Origin: Aspidapion aeneum
Lineage: Eukaryota > Arthropoda > Insecta > Coleoptera > Brentidae
Length of the DNA: 64,000 nt
Direction: 5' to 3'
Assembly (NCBI GenBank): GCA_963576565.1
Contig: OY755038.1
Coordinates: forward strand, 177,188,438 to 177,252,437
Position numbers and translations under genes: made by a program. Numbering within the stretch: the stretch's first letter is position 1; every line of letters starts with the position of its first letter. This document shows positions 10,649 to 20,554 of the stretch, one piece after another. The notes beneath the pieces were generated by a model that searched no databases, was not told the DNA's origin, and saw nothing but the letters and a program-made list of their open reading frames with translations.

Positions 10649-11575
10649 TTAACCTAGGAGTTCATTAAGGATCGTTTCATTTTTTACATGGATTGGTTTA
10701 TCACTGTCGTTTTTTCGTGCGAGAATTCTGCCGTCCCGGTGCCAAACATATTTGTAACCAAGATCTTTTAGTCCTTTAGCCTTTTTAAACAAAAAATAGC
10801 TTTCTTTTGTTAATTCCTCACTTACAAATATTTGCTTGTTTGAAACTCCTAGTCCTACTCCAGCTATAGTGATTTTACCCTTTTTTGCTCGAGCTTTTAA
10901 AACAGCATGCTTATTTTCTCTACTTTTTAAATAGATCAAAGTTTTAAAACCAGATTTTGTGTTGATGTTTTGAAGGTTTTCATACTCATTTTCGGTGATA
11001 TTAACATCCAAAAATCGGAAAAGATTGCCCAACTTTCGTTGAACATTTACTTGATCAGCCTCGTTTTCTATTAATCCTGTAATGCATATGTTTTTGTCCA
11101 ATTTTCTGTTATCCTGAATATTGCGGATGTTTTTAAGCTGATCCATTTCTTGTCTTAATATCTTGTTTTCTAATGAAACTTCATTTACCATATCCGTCAA
11201 AACTTTGGTTCTTTTTTTTTCATCTTCATACATGTGACTTAGAAATTCGACGGTTTTTTTGAGTTCTCGCATATCACCCTGCAACTCTTTAATCATGTCT
11301 TTTAACTCCGAGTCAACAGCTGTACTTCCCGTTGATTGTGGTTGAGACAACAAAAGCGATCTGCGTTGTTGAGATCTTCTTAAGTCGATTTCAATGTCAT
11401 TCTCGCATAGCGGGCACCTCCAAGGAGTTTTATTCTCTATCATCAGTCTTGCGTCAACTTCATCTATTTTTCCACATTTAAGGTGGTAAAACCCTTTGCA
11501 GTCACCACACAACAATTTAAGGGAAGATTTAGAAATATTTTGATTACATTTTTTGCATGTCTTGGGGTTTGCCAT
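10649..11575 (-). CDS. ORF1 of the CR1-group element: PHD finger plus coiled coil, RNA-binding type
   Basis: 308 residues from the ATG at 11575; the frame is open six codons further upstream only through a TTG. Residues about 5-55 form a Cys4-His-Cys3 PHD-type finger: CKKCNQNI, LLCGDCKGFYHLKC and WRCPLCENDI. Residues about 80-150 are heptad-like (coiled coil; MYEDEKKRTKVLTDMVNE). The C-terminal half (NICITGLIENEADQ, LKSRENKHAVLKARAKKG, SEELTKESYFLFKKAK) resembles the RRM/CTD module of L1-like ORF1 proteins, which bind element RNA as trimers. It ends about 115 bases before the presumed ORF2 start. It appears intact. Confidence 0.8.
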   Translation of the reverse strand: MANPKTCKKCNQNISKSSLKLLCGDCKGFYHLKCGKIDEVDARLMIENKTPWRCPLCENDIEIDLRRSQQRRSLLLSQPQSTGSTAVDSELKDMIKELQGDMRELKKTVEFLSHMYEDEKKRTKVLTDMVNEVSLENKILRQEMDQLKNIRNIQDNRKLDKNICITGLIENEADQVNVQRKLGNLFRFLDVNITENEYENLQNINTKSGFKTLIYLKSRENKHAVLKARAKKGKITIAGVGLGVSNKQIFVSEELTKESYFLFKKAKGLKDLGYKYVWHRDGRILARKNDSDKPIHVKNETILNELLG

Positions 11576-11880
11576 GATTATACAGCACTGCAATCACAAA
11601 ATTAAAAGTACTTGCTTTACTGGCCTATGTATAATTTATCAGCGCCTTTCGTTAAAAAACAAGGTTAGTTTATTTTTAGCAATACAATAAAAACGTGAGA
11701 TAAGGTATTTTTTCACTTGTTTTAAGCCGAAAAATCACTACACAACAAAGTTTAAACGTGTTGTAATATTTACAAAGCAATTACCACTTTTTATTCATTC
11801 ATTAATCGACTAAAATTACCGAAAATGTCGGAGCACTAATTTTTGCTTTGTTTACTTGACCATAGGCCAGTCACAACTGT

Positions 11881-12763
11881 TTTTGTTGTTTTGAAAAATG
11901 GAAATAGAGAGTCTTTTGGAGTACCCGACTTTTGGTGGCTGACAGAGTTTTATTAGACAAATAAAGTTTCGTTTTAGATTTAAAAGTTGTGTTTTCTGCA
12001 AATTTATTTTCTTTGTTGTACAAGCAATATAGGTTTTAAGTTCCTCTGCTCAACACTTTCAAAGGAAATAAATAAATTTGAAAATTAATAGTTATATGTA
12101 CATACATGTGCAATATAATAGCGTATGACAGTGAGAATGCGAAAGAACACTAAAAGTGTTTGCTGGGGCGTTGCGAGATCTTCAATGACATTATATCAAA
12201 CCTCTTTATATGGTTACATTATTTACTATTAAATAAATAATACAAATATACATAGTTTAAATGTCTTTTATTTTAATTTGAAAGCACAAAGTAATATCTA
12301 GGTATAATATTATTTATATTCCTATAGCAATTTGTCCAAATAAAAATTTATTCTCTACATTCTCCTAAGTAGAAACTAAACAGTCAAAATGAAATTCTGT
12401 AAAGGATCCATTTGCATCTGAAAGAGTGTTTTCCTAAAAGGAGTGCCGCTGCAAGAGGATTCTGCTTGAAAAACTCCTTGATACTCTAAAAACAACTCAC
12501 ACTGCCAAGGGTTATGCCTAAGGCAATTGTCTTCATTGCATGGGGCGATGTGAAACCTGTAACCAATACAGGTTTGAGGGTCGATTTACAAAGCAACATA
12601 ACAAAAAATGGAATTTTAGGGTTAATTTTGGTATTTTCGTTTTTTTTTTCTGCCAGCTGATTATGGTAAAATGGAGCTTTAAAACAAGGCATTAACTTTA
12701 TCCATTGTGCTATGTTACTATGGGTAAACCATCATGCATACCCTAGCAAAAATCCCACAAAGA
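11881..12763. other. Unassigned A/T-rich spacer
   Basis: No convincing gene. A short plus-strand frame at about 11899 (14 codons, starting MEIESLLEYP) ends just before an AATAAA at about 11960 and could be nothing more than chance. The rest is A/T-rich with no repeat that I can match elsewhere in the window. Confidence 0.4.
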
Positions 12764-12844
12764 AAAATACTCTGTCAATCTATGGGCACCTAAGCTCACA
12801 GTAGGTACTATAGTTATAGTGTGCGTGTAAGCTAATATAACTAA
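12764..12844 (-). repeat. Palindromic-end repeat family, copy 1, left part (interrupted by the young BEL element)
   Basis: Begins with the shared terminus AAAATACTCTG and a GGGCACCTAAGCTCAC block, followed by an inverted arm (GTACTATAGTTATAGTGT). It stops at ACTA where the BEL/Pao LTR starts; the family resumes at 20,555 on the other side. Comparison with the uninterrupted copy at 47,656-48,264 shows the break point exactly. Orientation is given relative to copies 2 and 3. Confidence 0.8.
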
Positions 12845-13551
12845 TGGTTCGTCCCGCCTTCCTTTTTGTAAATATGTTCTTTTTACTATAATTTACCAAA
12901 TTGGTTCGAATTAGGCTATTTGGTGATTCACTAGAGCATTTTCTATTTTTTGTTTATTTAGTATTAATTAACTAATTAAGTACTTAAAATTACTGGGTTA
13001 TTTGCATTTGAAACTCCCGCGGTTTTAAAGGCAAATATTACAATTTGCTATAATTAATTTACTTTACATAAAATGCATTTTGAATTACTAAGGTTCCTAG
13101 TTCCTTTAACATGGACCTTCGTAATCTCATTCCCTCCTACTTATCCCTTTTCTCCTACGCCTATGGATTAACGACGCCACTGGGCGACATGTGGGAGAAC
13201 GAACGCAGTAGCGATACCTGCTGCAGCATGGGAGAACCGTTTCGTCTTCGAACCAGAATACACGCGTGTTAGCGACTCTCCTACCACATGAATGTGGGGT
13301 GCAAAAAATACGGTTTAACAGCGCGTCCTCCCATGAGTTCCACTTCCTGTATAAAAATGGTAAGTGAAAATGCATTATTTTTACCTTACATACATTTGTT
13401 TATTGCTACACTAACCTAGAAGGTAAACTAGACCATTTCAGAATCCCTTGTACCAGCTTAGCCTATGACCTTATTCCCTTAACTTTACAGTCCACACCTA
13501 ACACCGTTAAATTCCAGACAACTCTCCTTTCTGGACCACCAGGGAGCCCCA
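12845..13551 (+). repeat. 5' LTR of the young BEL/Pao element
   Basis: 707 bp, starts TGGTTCGTCC and ends GGGAGCCCCA. It contains a GC-richer block (about 13,160-13,340) with a TATAAAAAT at about 13,351 that may be the TATA box. An open frame of 82 codons on the minus strand recurs identically in the 3' LTR, simply because the LTRs are identical. Confidence 0.95.
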
Positions 13552-14521
13552 TTTTTTGATCCTTAGCGACCCGGATTTCTGGAATCGTTTTTTTGCCTTT
13601 TTAGGTTAGTTTTTTTTACTGGTTTCAAATGCAAGAAAAACCCTTGTTTTTCTTACATGCCTACTTTAGAAAACCCCTAGGTTTCTAAAATACATTTTGC
13701 GATTTTTTTTGTGTAAAAATTAAATATTTTTAACAATAAATTTAGCCTTTTCATGCGAAAAACCAAACACAGATAAAATCTGTAAACTACTATGCTTTTT
13801 TTTGTTTCGAATAAATCAAGTTTTTTCGTTTCTTTTTTGTAAAAAAAAAAAACCGTATAGAATTTGGGTGTTTTTTTGTTTGTCACTGGAAATAGTTTAA
13901 AATAGTGTCTGCAAAGTGCTATTATTTTAGCCGTTGTGCCTTCACATTTGTGGATTGCTATAATTATATCCAATTTGCTCGAAAAAAATCTCCAAATTGC
14001 CATATTCATTTTTGCTTATTGCAAATTGCTATGACTATATCCGATTGCGGATGCTTTACTATATTCGTTTTTGCGTAAAAATTGCTATGAATATATCTAT
14101 TTCTAATTTACTATTATAATATCTGTCTGCAAATGGCTATGATTGTATCCATTTTTTGCGTGCATAATAAATTTTGAAGGAAATTTAATTCTAACTTGAG
14201 AATTTGTTTTCGTGTAAAGGCAGATAAATAGTTTTACCAAATTAAATGCTTTTGATTTGTAGGTATTTATTTTTAAATTTAATACATAGTAGGTACCTAC
14301 TTATTTGAATTCGCGAGGCGAAGATAAAAAAACTTATACACAAGTTTTTTTTGTTATCATTAGTTTGCATCGGGTATTTTCTTTACTTTTGTGCGCTTAT
14401 AGTTTGATTATTGTAATTAAACGTAGGACATTAATATTTATACAGGGTGTCCAAATTTTGATTTTTTTTTTCAGTTTACCTAATTTTTGTCAATTATTTT
14501 TTGGATTTTTTTTTTTAAATC
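13552..14521 (+). other. BEL/Pao leader: primer-binding-like site and untranslated region
   Basis: Six bases after the LTR, TGATCCTTAGCGACCCGG resembles a site complementary to the 3' end of tRNA-Tyr (TGGTCCTTCGAGCCGG in most animals), with a few differences. The following 900 bases are A/T-rich with repeated short phrases (attgctatga...atatc at 13,960-14,150) and no credible coding frame. A TACAGGGTGTCC phrase at 14,443 resembles Tc1/mariner ends, but no partner is present. Confidence 0.5.
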
Positions 14522-17281
14522 ATGTCTAGTTCGGATAAAATTTTAAAGGCTAAAGCCTTGCGCTATAGTGCGATTTCACAGCTAAATTTGATCATTGAAT
14601 CCGCGACCCTCGCAAAAAATGACCCTGCCTATCACAGCGGCTTTAAAGTCAAATTTCGGACATTGTCAAAAATCAAAAAAGATTTTGAAAAGCACCATAA
14701 TACTTTGTTGACGTTGGTAGCCTCTGATGAGGATCGCTTAGTAGTAGAAACCAAAGTGTCTATGGACTTTTGCAAACGCTGTGACGAGATTTCCACTATA
14801 TTTTACGAACTTTTCGAACTACCCTTTGAAGATGGAGGGCTTTTGAGCAGTACGATAAATCCCATGGGCAGTCCCTGTGCCTCCACAGACCAGCATGGTT
14901 TACTGCCTAGGATAAAAATACCTCTTTTTCAAGGGGAATTTAAGGAGTTTCCAACCTTTTTGCAAGCCTTTAATGCTACCGTGCACAATAATAGGTCGCT
15001 GGGAAACTTTGAAAAATTCAATTTGCTTTTTTCTAATTTAAAGGGCCCTGCCCTGGATGTCATTTCTGACATTCCTATCCTTGCTGAAAATTATTTAAAT
15101 GCCTACCACACCTTGGTGGATAGGTATACAAATAAACGATTACAAGCTTACCTTCACTGGAAGGCAATTGAAGGCTTCTCTCCTCTTACTAAAGAGAATG
15201 CTACGAATTTGAGGAATTTGCTTGATTGTTTTTCGAAAAACTTAAGTGCTTTAAAAGTCATGGGTTTTAAAACGGAGTTTTGGGATTATATTATGGCACA
15301 AATGCTCTTGGATAGGTTGGACCCAACCACGCGCAAGGCATTTGAGCAAAATTATTGCTCCAATGAGATCCCCTCTTATGATAAAATTCGTGCTTTTGTT
15401 TCTAGCCATTGCATTGCGTTGGAACAAATACAACAAACTCAAGATTACTTAAAAAATAAAGATTTGTCAATTTCAAGTCAGAAAAATCAAGCAAAGTTTC
15501 AAAATCGATCTGCTTTGTTTGCTAATACTCAGAGAGCCTCCAAAAATGCCTCCCAGTCTCCAAATGGCCAAAGTGGCTTAAATAATACTCCAAACCCTCA
15601 AAATTTTTGTTTTCTCTGTAAAAGTGGCGATCATATAATATACAGATGTCCTAATTTTTTGGCGAAAACTCCCCAGCAACGTTTTGAGATTGTTAAACAA
15701 CATAAAGCGTGTGTCAACTGTTTGGCCTCAAAGCATAATTTACCCCAGCAATGCAAATCAGAAAAAAGATGTTTACATTGTGGCCAATTTCATCACAGTC
15801 TCTTACATTTTTTTCCTATTAATTCTACACCTAGTTCTGCGAGTAGCCCCTCTACTTCTGCAGTGCAACCCCCGAGGAGCCCCGTGGCTACCGAATTTAA
15901 TAGAACCACTAACACCATTGTTACTGGTATGTCTTTAAATGATCGCGAAGTACTTCTCTGTACCGCTTTAATACAAATACAGGATGTTTTTCAAAATTGG
16001 CACACAGTGCGCGCCATCTGTGACTCTGGTGCTCAATCTTCATTTATATCTAAGTCATGTGCTGATAGTTTGGGCCTTCCTAAATTTAATATCGCCATGA
16101 CTCTACAAAGCTTAGATCGAATGACAACTTCGGCAAAATCTGGAATTAATTGCAATATATCCTCTTTGCGTGATAATAATTTTGTTTTTAATTTTGATGC
16201 GATAATACTCGATAAAATTTGTAGTGATTTACCTCATTCCTCATTTTCGATTAAAAGTTTTCCTTTTCTCGCCAACTTAGAACTAGCTGACCCAGGCTTT
16301 AATAAAAGCGATAAAATTGATTTATTGTTGGGCGGCGATGTGTACCCTTACATTTTGCTAGATGGTCGTTTGTCTACGGGACCCAACAACCCCGTCTGCA
16401 TTAATACTATTTTTGGTTGGGGAATAATGGGCAATCTTTCACTTTCACCTTCAACTACAAATCAAATTAAAACATTTTTTACTACGTCAATGAACGATTC
16501 TTTTGTCAATTTAGATAAAAATCTACAACGATTTTGGCAAATAGATGACATACCTAATGTCAAGGCCATTGACCCCGAAGATGAGTTTTGCGAAAATTAT
16601 TTTTTGAAAACTACCTCAAAAAATGAGGAGGGGAGATATATTGTATCTTTACCATTTAAAGTTACTGCTCCAGATTTTGGCGACACTCGATCCATTGCCG
16701 TACGTCGTTTTTTCTCCCTTGAGAAGAAATTGCTACAAAACCCTGATTTTTATGCTGCCTACAGCTCTGTTTTACAAGATTATTTAGATAATAATCATAT
16801 GCAACCGGTTTCTGCACCTTTGCCGACCGAAATTTCAAATCATTTTTATATTGCACACCATGCGGTGTTTAAAAAAGATTCTACTAGCACCCCCCTGAGG
16901 GTGGTTTTTGATGCGAGCATGCACGCCCCTGGCAAAATCTCGCTCAACAACGCTGTTTATACTGGGCCCCCTTTACAAAGGGACTTACAAAAAATTTTAT
17001 TACTTTATCGTTTGCATAAATTTTGCTTTTGTTGCGACATCCGTCAAATGTACAGGATGATTTTAGTTGACCCTAGTCAAACTAATTTTCAAAGAATAGT
17101 TTGGAGGTTTGATCCTAACCAGCCTATTCAAGACTTCGAAATAAATAGAGTTTTATTCGGGGTCTCTTGTAGCCCCTTTTTGGCTATCAGAACTTTGCTG
17201 CAACTTGCTAGAGAGCATGAGGACCTTCCTCTTGCCTCAAAAATCATTGAGGAGGCAGTTTTTGTCGATGATGTGAAGTGA
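14522..17281 (+). CDS. BEL/Pao Gag-Pol, first part: Gag, zinc knuckles, protease, RT to the catalytic VDD
   Basis: 919 codons from ATG. Residues about 1-100 are a helical N-terminal Gag region. About 130-260 is the Pao Gag core (KIPLFQGEFKEFPTFLQAF). The knuckle region is at about 363-425 (FCFLCKSGDHIIYRC; CVNCLASKH; CLHCGQFHH). The retropepsin-like protease is at about 495-640, with CDSGAQSSFIS as the active-site DSG. RT follows (VVFDASMHAPGKISLNNAV, CDIRQMYRMILVD, GVSCSPFLAIRTLLQLA) and ends at VFVDDVK. VDD is the catalytic motif C. A stop follows immediately because of a frame change, so the rest of Pol is in the next frame. Products would form the particle and copy RNA to DNA. Confidence 0.93.
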   Translation: MSSSDKILKAKALRYSAISQLNLIIESATLAKNDPAYHSGFKVKFRTLSKIKKDFEKHHNTLLTLVASDEDRLVVETKVSMDFCKRCDEISTIFYELFELPFEDGGLLSSTINPMGSPCASTDQHGLLPRIKIPLFQGEFKEFPTFLQAFNATVHNNRSLGNFEKFNLLFSNLKGPALDVISDIPILAENYLNAYHTLVDRYTNKRLQAYLHWKAIEGFSPLTKENATNLRNLLDCFSKNLSALKVMGFKTEFWDYIMAQMLLDRLDPTTRKAFEQNYCSNEIPSYDKIRAFVSSHCIALEQIQQTQDYLKNKDLSISSQKNQAKFQNRSALFANTQRASKNASQSPNGQSGLNNTPNPQNFCFLCKSGDHIIYRCPNFLAKTPQQRFEIVKQHKACVNCLASKHNLPQQCKSEKRCLHCGQFHHSLLHFFPINSTPSSASSPSTSAVQPPRSPVATEFNRTTNTIVTGMSLNDREVLLCTALIQIQDVFQNWHTVRAICDSGAQSSFISKSCADSLGLPKFNIAMTLQSLDRMTTSAKSGINCNISSLRDNNFVFNFDAIILDKICSDLPHSSFSIKSFPFLANLELADPGFNKSDKIDLLLGGDVYPYILLDGRLSTGPNNPVCINTIFGWGIMGNLSLSPSTTNQIKTFFTTSMNDSFVNLDKNLQRFWQIDDIPNVKAIDPEDEFCENYFLKTTSKNEEGRYIVSLPFKVTAPDFGDTRSIAVRRFFSLEKKLLQNPDFYAAYSSVLQDYLDNNHMQPVSAPLPTEISNHFYIAHHAVFKKDSTSTPLRVVFDASMHAPGKISLNNAVYTGPPLQRDLQKILLLYRLHKFCFCCDIRQMYRMILVDPSQTNFQRIVWRFDPNQPIQDFEINRVLFGVSCSPFLAIRTLLQLAREHEDLPLASKIIEEAVFVDDVK

Positions 17282-19805
17282 TGACTTTTTTAAGGCCACT
17301 GAGATGAAAAATCAATTAATCGAGCTACTTAGCCGAGGTGGATTCGAATTGCGTAAATGGGCGAGCAATTGTCCCGAGTTACTATCCGATCTTCCTGAGT
17401 CACACATTTCGATGAAGGCTCTTTCTCTCGATTTAGATGCTGAAAATTCAACTTTGAAAATTCTCGGTTTAAATTGGAACCCTCATACTGATGAATTTTT
17501 TTATACTTTCGACTGTTCTCTCCAAACATGCACTAAAAGAACAATTTTAAGTAATTTGGCCCGCATTTACGACCCTCTGTCTTTTTTGGCGCCAATAGTT
17601 TTAATTTTAAAATTAATTGTTCAATACTGCTGGGCAGAAGACTTAAACTGGGACGACCCTGTCAGTCCGGAAATTGTTTTTAAATGGGAAAAATTTAAAA
17701 ATGAATTAAAGTTTTTGCATTCTGTTAAAATTCCTCGTCAAATAATTTTGCCTAATGCTAGTCAAATCCAGCTAGTAGGATTTTGCGATAGTTCAGAACG
17801 GGCCTATTGTGCTGTCGCTTATATTCGAATTTTTTATTCTGATGGAAACCTTAAAGTTTTTTTTGTTTGTAGTAAATCTAGAGTCGCACCGTTGCGTCGT
17901 AAACTAACTTTACCAAGACTAGAGCTTTTAGGAGCTGTTTTGTTGGCTAAATTAATGGATTTTTTACTAGAAACGTTCTCGGAAAAAATTAAATTTGATA
18001 AAATTCTTGCTTTTACTGATAGCACAGTGACCTTATCTTGGATTCAGGGATCTCCTCACAAATTTAAAACATTTGTTTCGAATAGAACTGCCTATATACA
18101 AGGAAGAATTAGCCCTGAGTTTTGGCATTACGTTCCTACTGAACAAAATCCTGCTGACTGCGGTACTAGGGAAATGTATCCCTCTGATTTACAAAGATTT
18201 TATTTTTGGTTAGAAGGGCCTTCTTTTCTAAACCAACCTACAAATACTTGGGATTTTATGACAGTTACTTACGATGGGAATGCAGTTTTGGAAGAACAGC
18301 GAAAAAATATTTTTAACGTTTTTACTTGCGAACAAACAGTTGAATATTATGTAAACAACTTGTTTGAAAAATACAGTTCTCTTTTTAAAATTAAGAGAAT
18401 AGTTGCTTACTTTTTGCGAGGGTTACAAAAGTTTAAAAATCCCTCATACAATTTTGCTACTGATTACCTTACAAATCAGGATTACTACAAAAGCTTACTT
18501 TTTATTTCGAAATGCGTACAATCTTTTTCTTTCCAAAAAGAAATTGAATTACTAAAAGATAAGAAACAGCTTCCAAAAGCTTTTCAAAAATTATGTCCAT
18601 TTTTGCATAATGAAAGCTACGATTTGCTTCGTGTTGGAGGCCGTTTATGCCATTCAAATTTATCATACGATAAAAAATTTCCAATTCTTTTGCCTTCTAG
18701 TGCAAAATTCACTGAATTACTGATTTTAGATTTGCATCGCAGCAATCTTCATTGTGGTATACAGACCACAACTTTTTTACTAATGCAAAACTTCTGGGTA
18801 TTGTCTGCTAAAAAGGTAGTGAGAAAAGTTTTAAGTTCTTGCCATACTTGCTGGAAAACTAAACCTAACTCCCTTCAACCCCCTATGGGTAACCTACCGA
18901 AATTTAGAGTTTCCGAAGCAAAGGTGTTCGAAAATGTAGGTATAGATTTTTGTGGTCCGTTCACGATTACTCTTGGTCGGACCAGAGGTGCAAAAACCAT
19001 GAAAGCATATGTCTGTTTATTTATCTGTTGCGCTGTTAAAGCCGTGCATTTAGAGTTAGTCTCTGATATGACATCAGAAGCCTTTCTGGCTGCTCTGCGC
19101 CGCTTCATAGCTAGAAGAGGACTATGCTCAAAGATCTCTTCAGACTGCGGGACCAACTTCGTGGCCTCTGAAAAATACTTGCGACAAATTTTTTCTGATT
19201 GCGTGAAGGGGGAAGGTATAGTTTGGTCTTTTAACCCACCTGCTGCTCCCCACATGGGAGGCATTTGGGAATCAAACATTAAATCTTTAAAGACTCATCT
19301 TCACAGGGTAGTTGGAAATCAAATACTCACCTATGAGGAATTAAATACGGTTTTAACCCAAGTTGAAGCCATAATGAACTCACGTCCTTTATGTGCCTTA
19401 AGCACCGATCCTACTGATCTGGCGGTCTTGACTCCTAATAATTTTTTAAATTTGAGGCCTCCAGGTACAATACCCGATCCAAACTACTGCGATATTGCGT
19501 TAAACAGGCTGTCCAGGTGGCAACTGTTGCAAAGAATGCACCGCGATTTTTGGATTCGCTGGCATCGCGAATATTTGCACACTTTGCAACAGCGAGCCAA
19601 ATGGCACCAACCTCTTGCTTCCATTGATATTGGTACTATGGTACTGATCAAAGATGAAAATTCCACTCCATTGGATTGGCCCCTAGGCCGCATTGAAGAC
19701 CTTATTAAAGGTTCTGATAATGTTCCACGGGTTGCTATTGTAAAGACTACTAAAGGTACCTACAAACGGCCTTTGGTAAAACTATGCGCCCTGCCTACAA
19801 ATTAA
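17280..19805 (+). CDS. BEL/Pao Pol, second part: RT end, RNase H, integrase, C-terminal DUF5641-type domain
   Basis: The frame is open from 17,280, overlapping the end of the previous frame; its first ATG is at 17,304. The start (DDFFKATEMKNQLIELL) continues the RT palm directly after VDD. RNase H follows (VGFCDSSERAYCAVAYI; ILAFTDSTVTLSWI). The integrase zinc region has LHRSNLHCGIQ and CHTCWKTK, and the core carries VGIDFCGPF and ISSDCGTNF plus a later Glu in the usual region. The C-terminal domain (LSRWQLLQRMHRDFWIRWH...LVKLCALP) is characteristic of Pao-family integrases. Because the flanking LTRs are identical, the split into two frames is either one recent indel or a sequencing error; programmed frameshifting at this spot is not typical of the family. 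Confidence 0.92.
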   Translation, partial: DDFFKATEMKNQLIELLSRGGFELRKWASNCPELLSDLPESHISMKALSLDLDAENSTLKILGLNWNPHTDEFFYTFDCSLQTCTKRTILSNLARIYDPLSFLAPIVLILKLIVQYCWAEDLNWDDPVSPEIVFKWEKFKNELKFLHSVKIPRQIILPNASQIQLVGFCDSSERAYCAVAYIRIFYSDGNLKVFFVCSKSRVAPLRRKLTLPRLELLGAVLLAKLMDFLLETFSEKIKFDKILAFTDSTVTLSWIQGSPHKFKTFVSNRTAYIQGRISPEFWHYVPTEQNPADCGTREMYPSDLQRFYFWLEGPSFLNQPTNTWDFMTVTYDGNAVLEEQRKNIFNVFTCEQTVEYYVNNLFEKYSSLFKIKRIVAYFLRGLQKFKNPSYNFATDYLTNQDYYKSLLFISKCVQSFSFQKEIELLKDKKQLPKAFQKLCPFLHNESYDLLRVGGRLCHSNLSYDKKFPILLPSSAKFTELLILDLHRSNLHCGIQTTTFLLMQNFWVLSAKKVVRKVLSSCHTCWKTKPNSLQPPMGNLPKFRVSEAKVFENVGIDFCGPFTITLGRTRGAKTMKAYVCLFICCAVKAVHLELVSDMTSEAFLAALRRFIARRGLCSKISSDCGTNFVASEKYLRQIFSDCVKGEGIVWSFNPPAAPHMGGIWESNIKSLKTHLHRVVGNQILTYEELNTVLTQVEAIMNSRPLCALSTDPTDLAVLTPNNFLNLRPPGTIPDPNYCDIALNRLSRWQLLQRMHRDFWIRWHREYLHTLQQRAKWHQPLASIDIGTMVLIKDENSTPLDWPLGRIEDLIKGSDNVPRVAIVKTTKGTYKRPLVKLCALPTN

Positions 19806-19833
19806 ACTCTCTGAAATGCCCCTGGGCATTCTC

Positions 19834-19847
19834 AGGGGGGTGGGAAA
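19834..19847 (+). other. Polypurine tract of the young BEL/Pao element
   Basis: AGGGGGGTGGGAAA sits directly before the 3' LTR (which starts TGG at 19,848), the normal place for plus-strand priming. Confidence 0.85.
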
Positions 19848-20554
19848 TGGTTCGTCCCGCCTTCCTTTTTGTAAATATGTTCTTTTTACTATAATTTACC
19901 AAATTGGTTCGAATTAGGCTATTTGGTGATTCACTAGAGCATTTTCTATTTTTTGTTTATTTAGTATTAATTAACTAATTAAGTACTTAAAATTACTGGG
20001 TTATTTGCATTTGAAACTCCCGCGGTTTTAAAGGCAAATATTACAATTTGCTATAATTAATTTACTTTACATAAAATGCATTTTGAATTACTAAGGTTCC
20101 TAGTTCCTTTAACATGGACCTTCGTAATCTCATTCCCTCCTACTTATCCCTTTTCTCCTACGCCTATGGATTAACGACGCCACTGGGCGACATGTGGGAG
20201 AACGAACGCAGTAGCGATACCTGCTGCAGCATGGGAGAACCGTTTCGTCTTCGAACCAGAATACACGCGTGTTAGCGACTCTCCTACCACATGAATGTGG
20301 GGTGCAAAAAATACGGTTTAACAGCGCGTCCTCCCATGAGTTCCACTTCCTGTATAAAAATGGTAAGTGAAAATGCATTATTTTTACCTTACATACATTT
20401 GTTTATTGCTACACTAACCTAGAAGGTAAACTAGACCATTTCAGAATCCCTTGTACCAGCTTAGCCTATGACCTTATTCCCTTAACTTTACAGTCCACAC
20501 CTAACACCGTTAAATTCCAGACAACTCTCCTTTCTGGACCACCAGGGAGCCCCA
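19848..20554 (+). repeat. 3' LTR of the young BEL/Pao element
   Basis: 707 bp, apparently identical to the 5' LTR at an offset of 7,003 bases. It ends CCCCA and is followed by ACTAAAAACTG, which completes the interrupted target repeat. Confidence 0.95.

Larger units (their letters stand above)
7490..11880 (-). mobile_element. CR1-group non-LTR retrotransposon with PHD-finger ORF1, nearly intact
   Basis: On the minus strand: a leader (about 11880-11576), ORF1 (11575-10649), a short A/T spacer, a 2.7-kb ORF2 (about 10533-7749) and a 3' untranslated tail ending near 7490-7530 in A/T repeats after AATAAAGGCC. There is no RNase H, and ORF1 has a PHD-type zinc finger; both fit the CR1/L2 side of the non-LTR tree. 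Exact clade is not assigned. The only clear lesion I see is near the start of ORF2. No target-site duplication was found, so the ends are estimates. Confidence 0.82.
12845..20554 (+). mobile_element. Young BEL/Pao LTR retrotransposon, complete with both LTRs
   Basis: Two 707-bp LTRs (TG...CA) flank 6.3 kb with Gag, protease, RT, RNase H and integrase in one long reading region. The LTRs appear base-for-base identical on reading, so insertion was very recent. The flanks share ACTA (or AACTA, depending on where the LTR is started), and a copy of the target repeat elsewhere (47,720) shows the uninterrupted site. A primer-binding-like site follows the left LTR and a purine tract precedes the right one. 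The single defect I see is a frameshift inside RT at about 17,280. Confidence 0.95.

Noticed and set aside
14443..14456. TACAGGGTGTCC as a mariner end in the BEL leader
   Set aside because: No inverse partner within the element; likely chance or an old fragment.
13127..20378. Identical 82-codon frames in both BEL LTRs
   Set aside because: Identity follows from LTR identity; antisense to the LTR, without similarity to anything I recognise.
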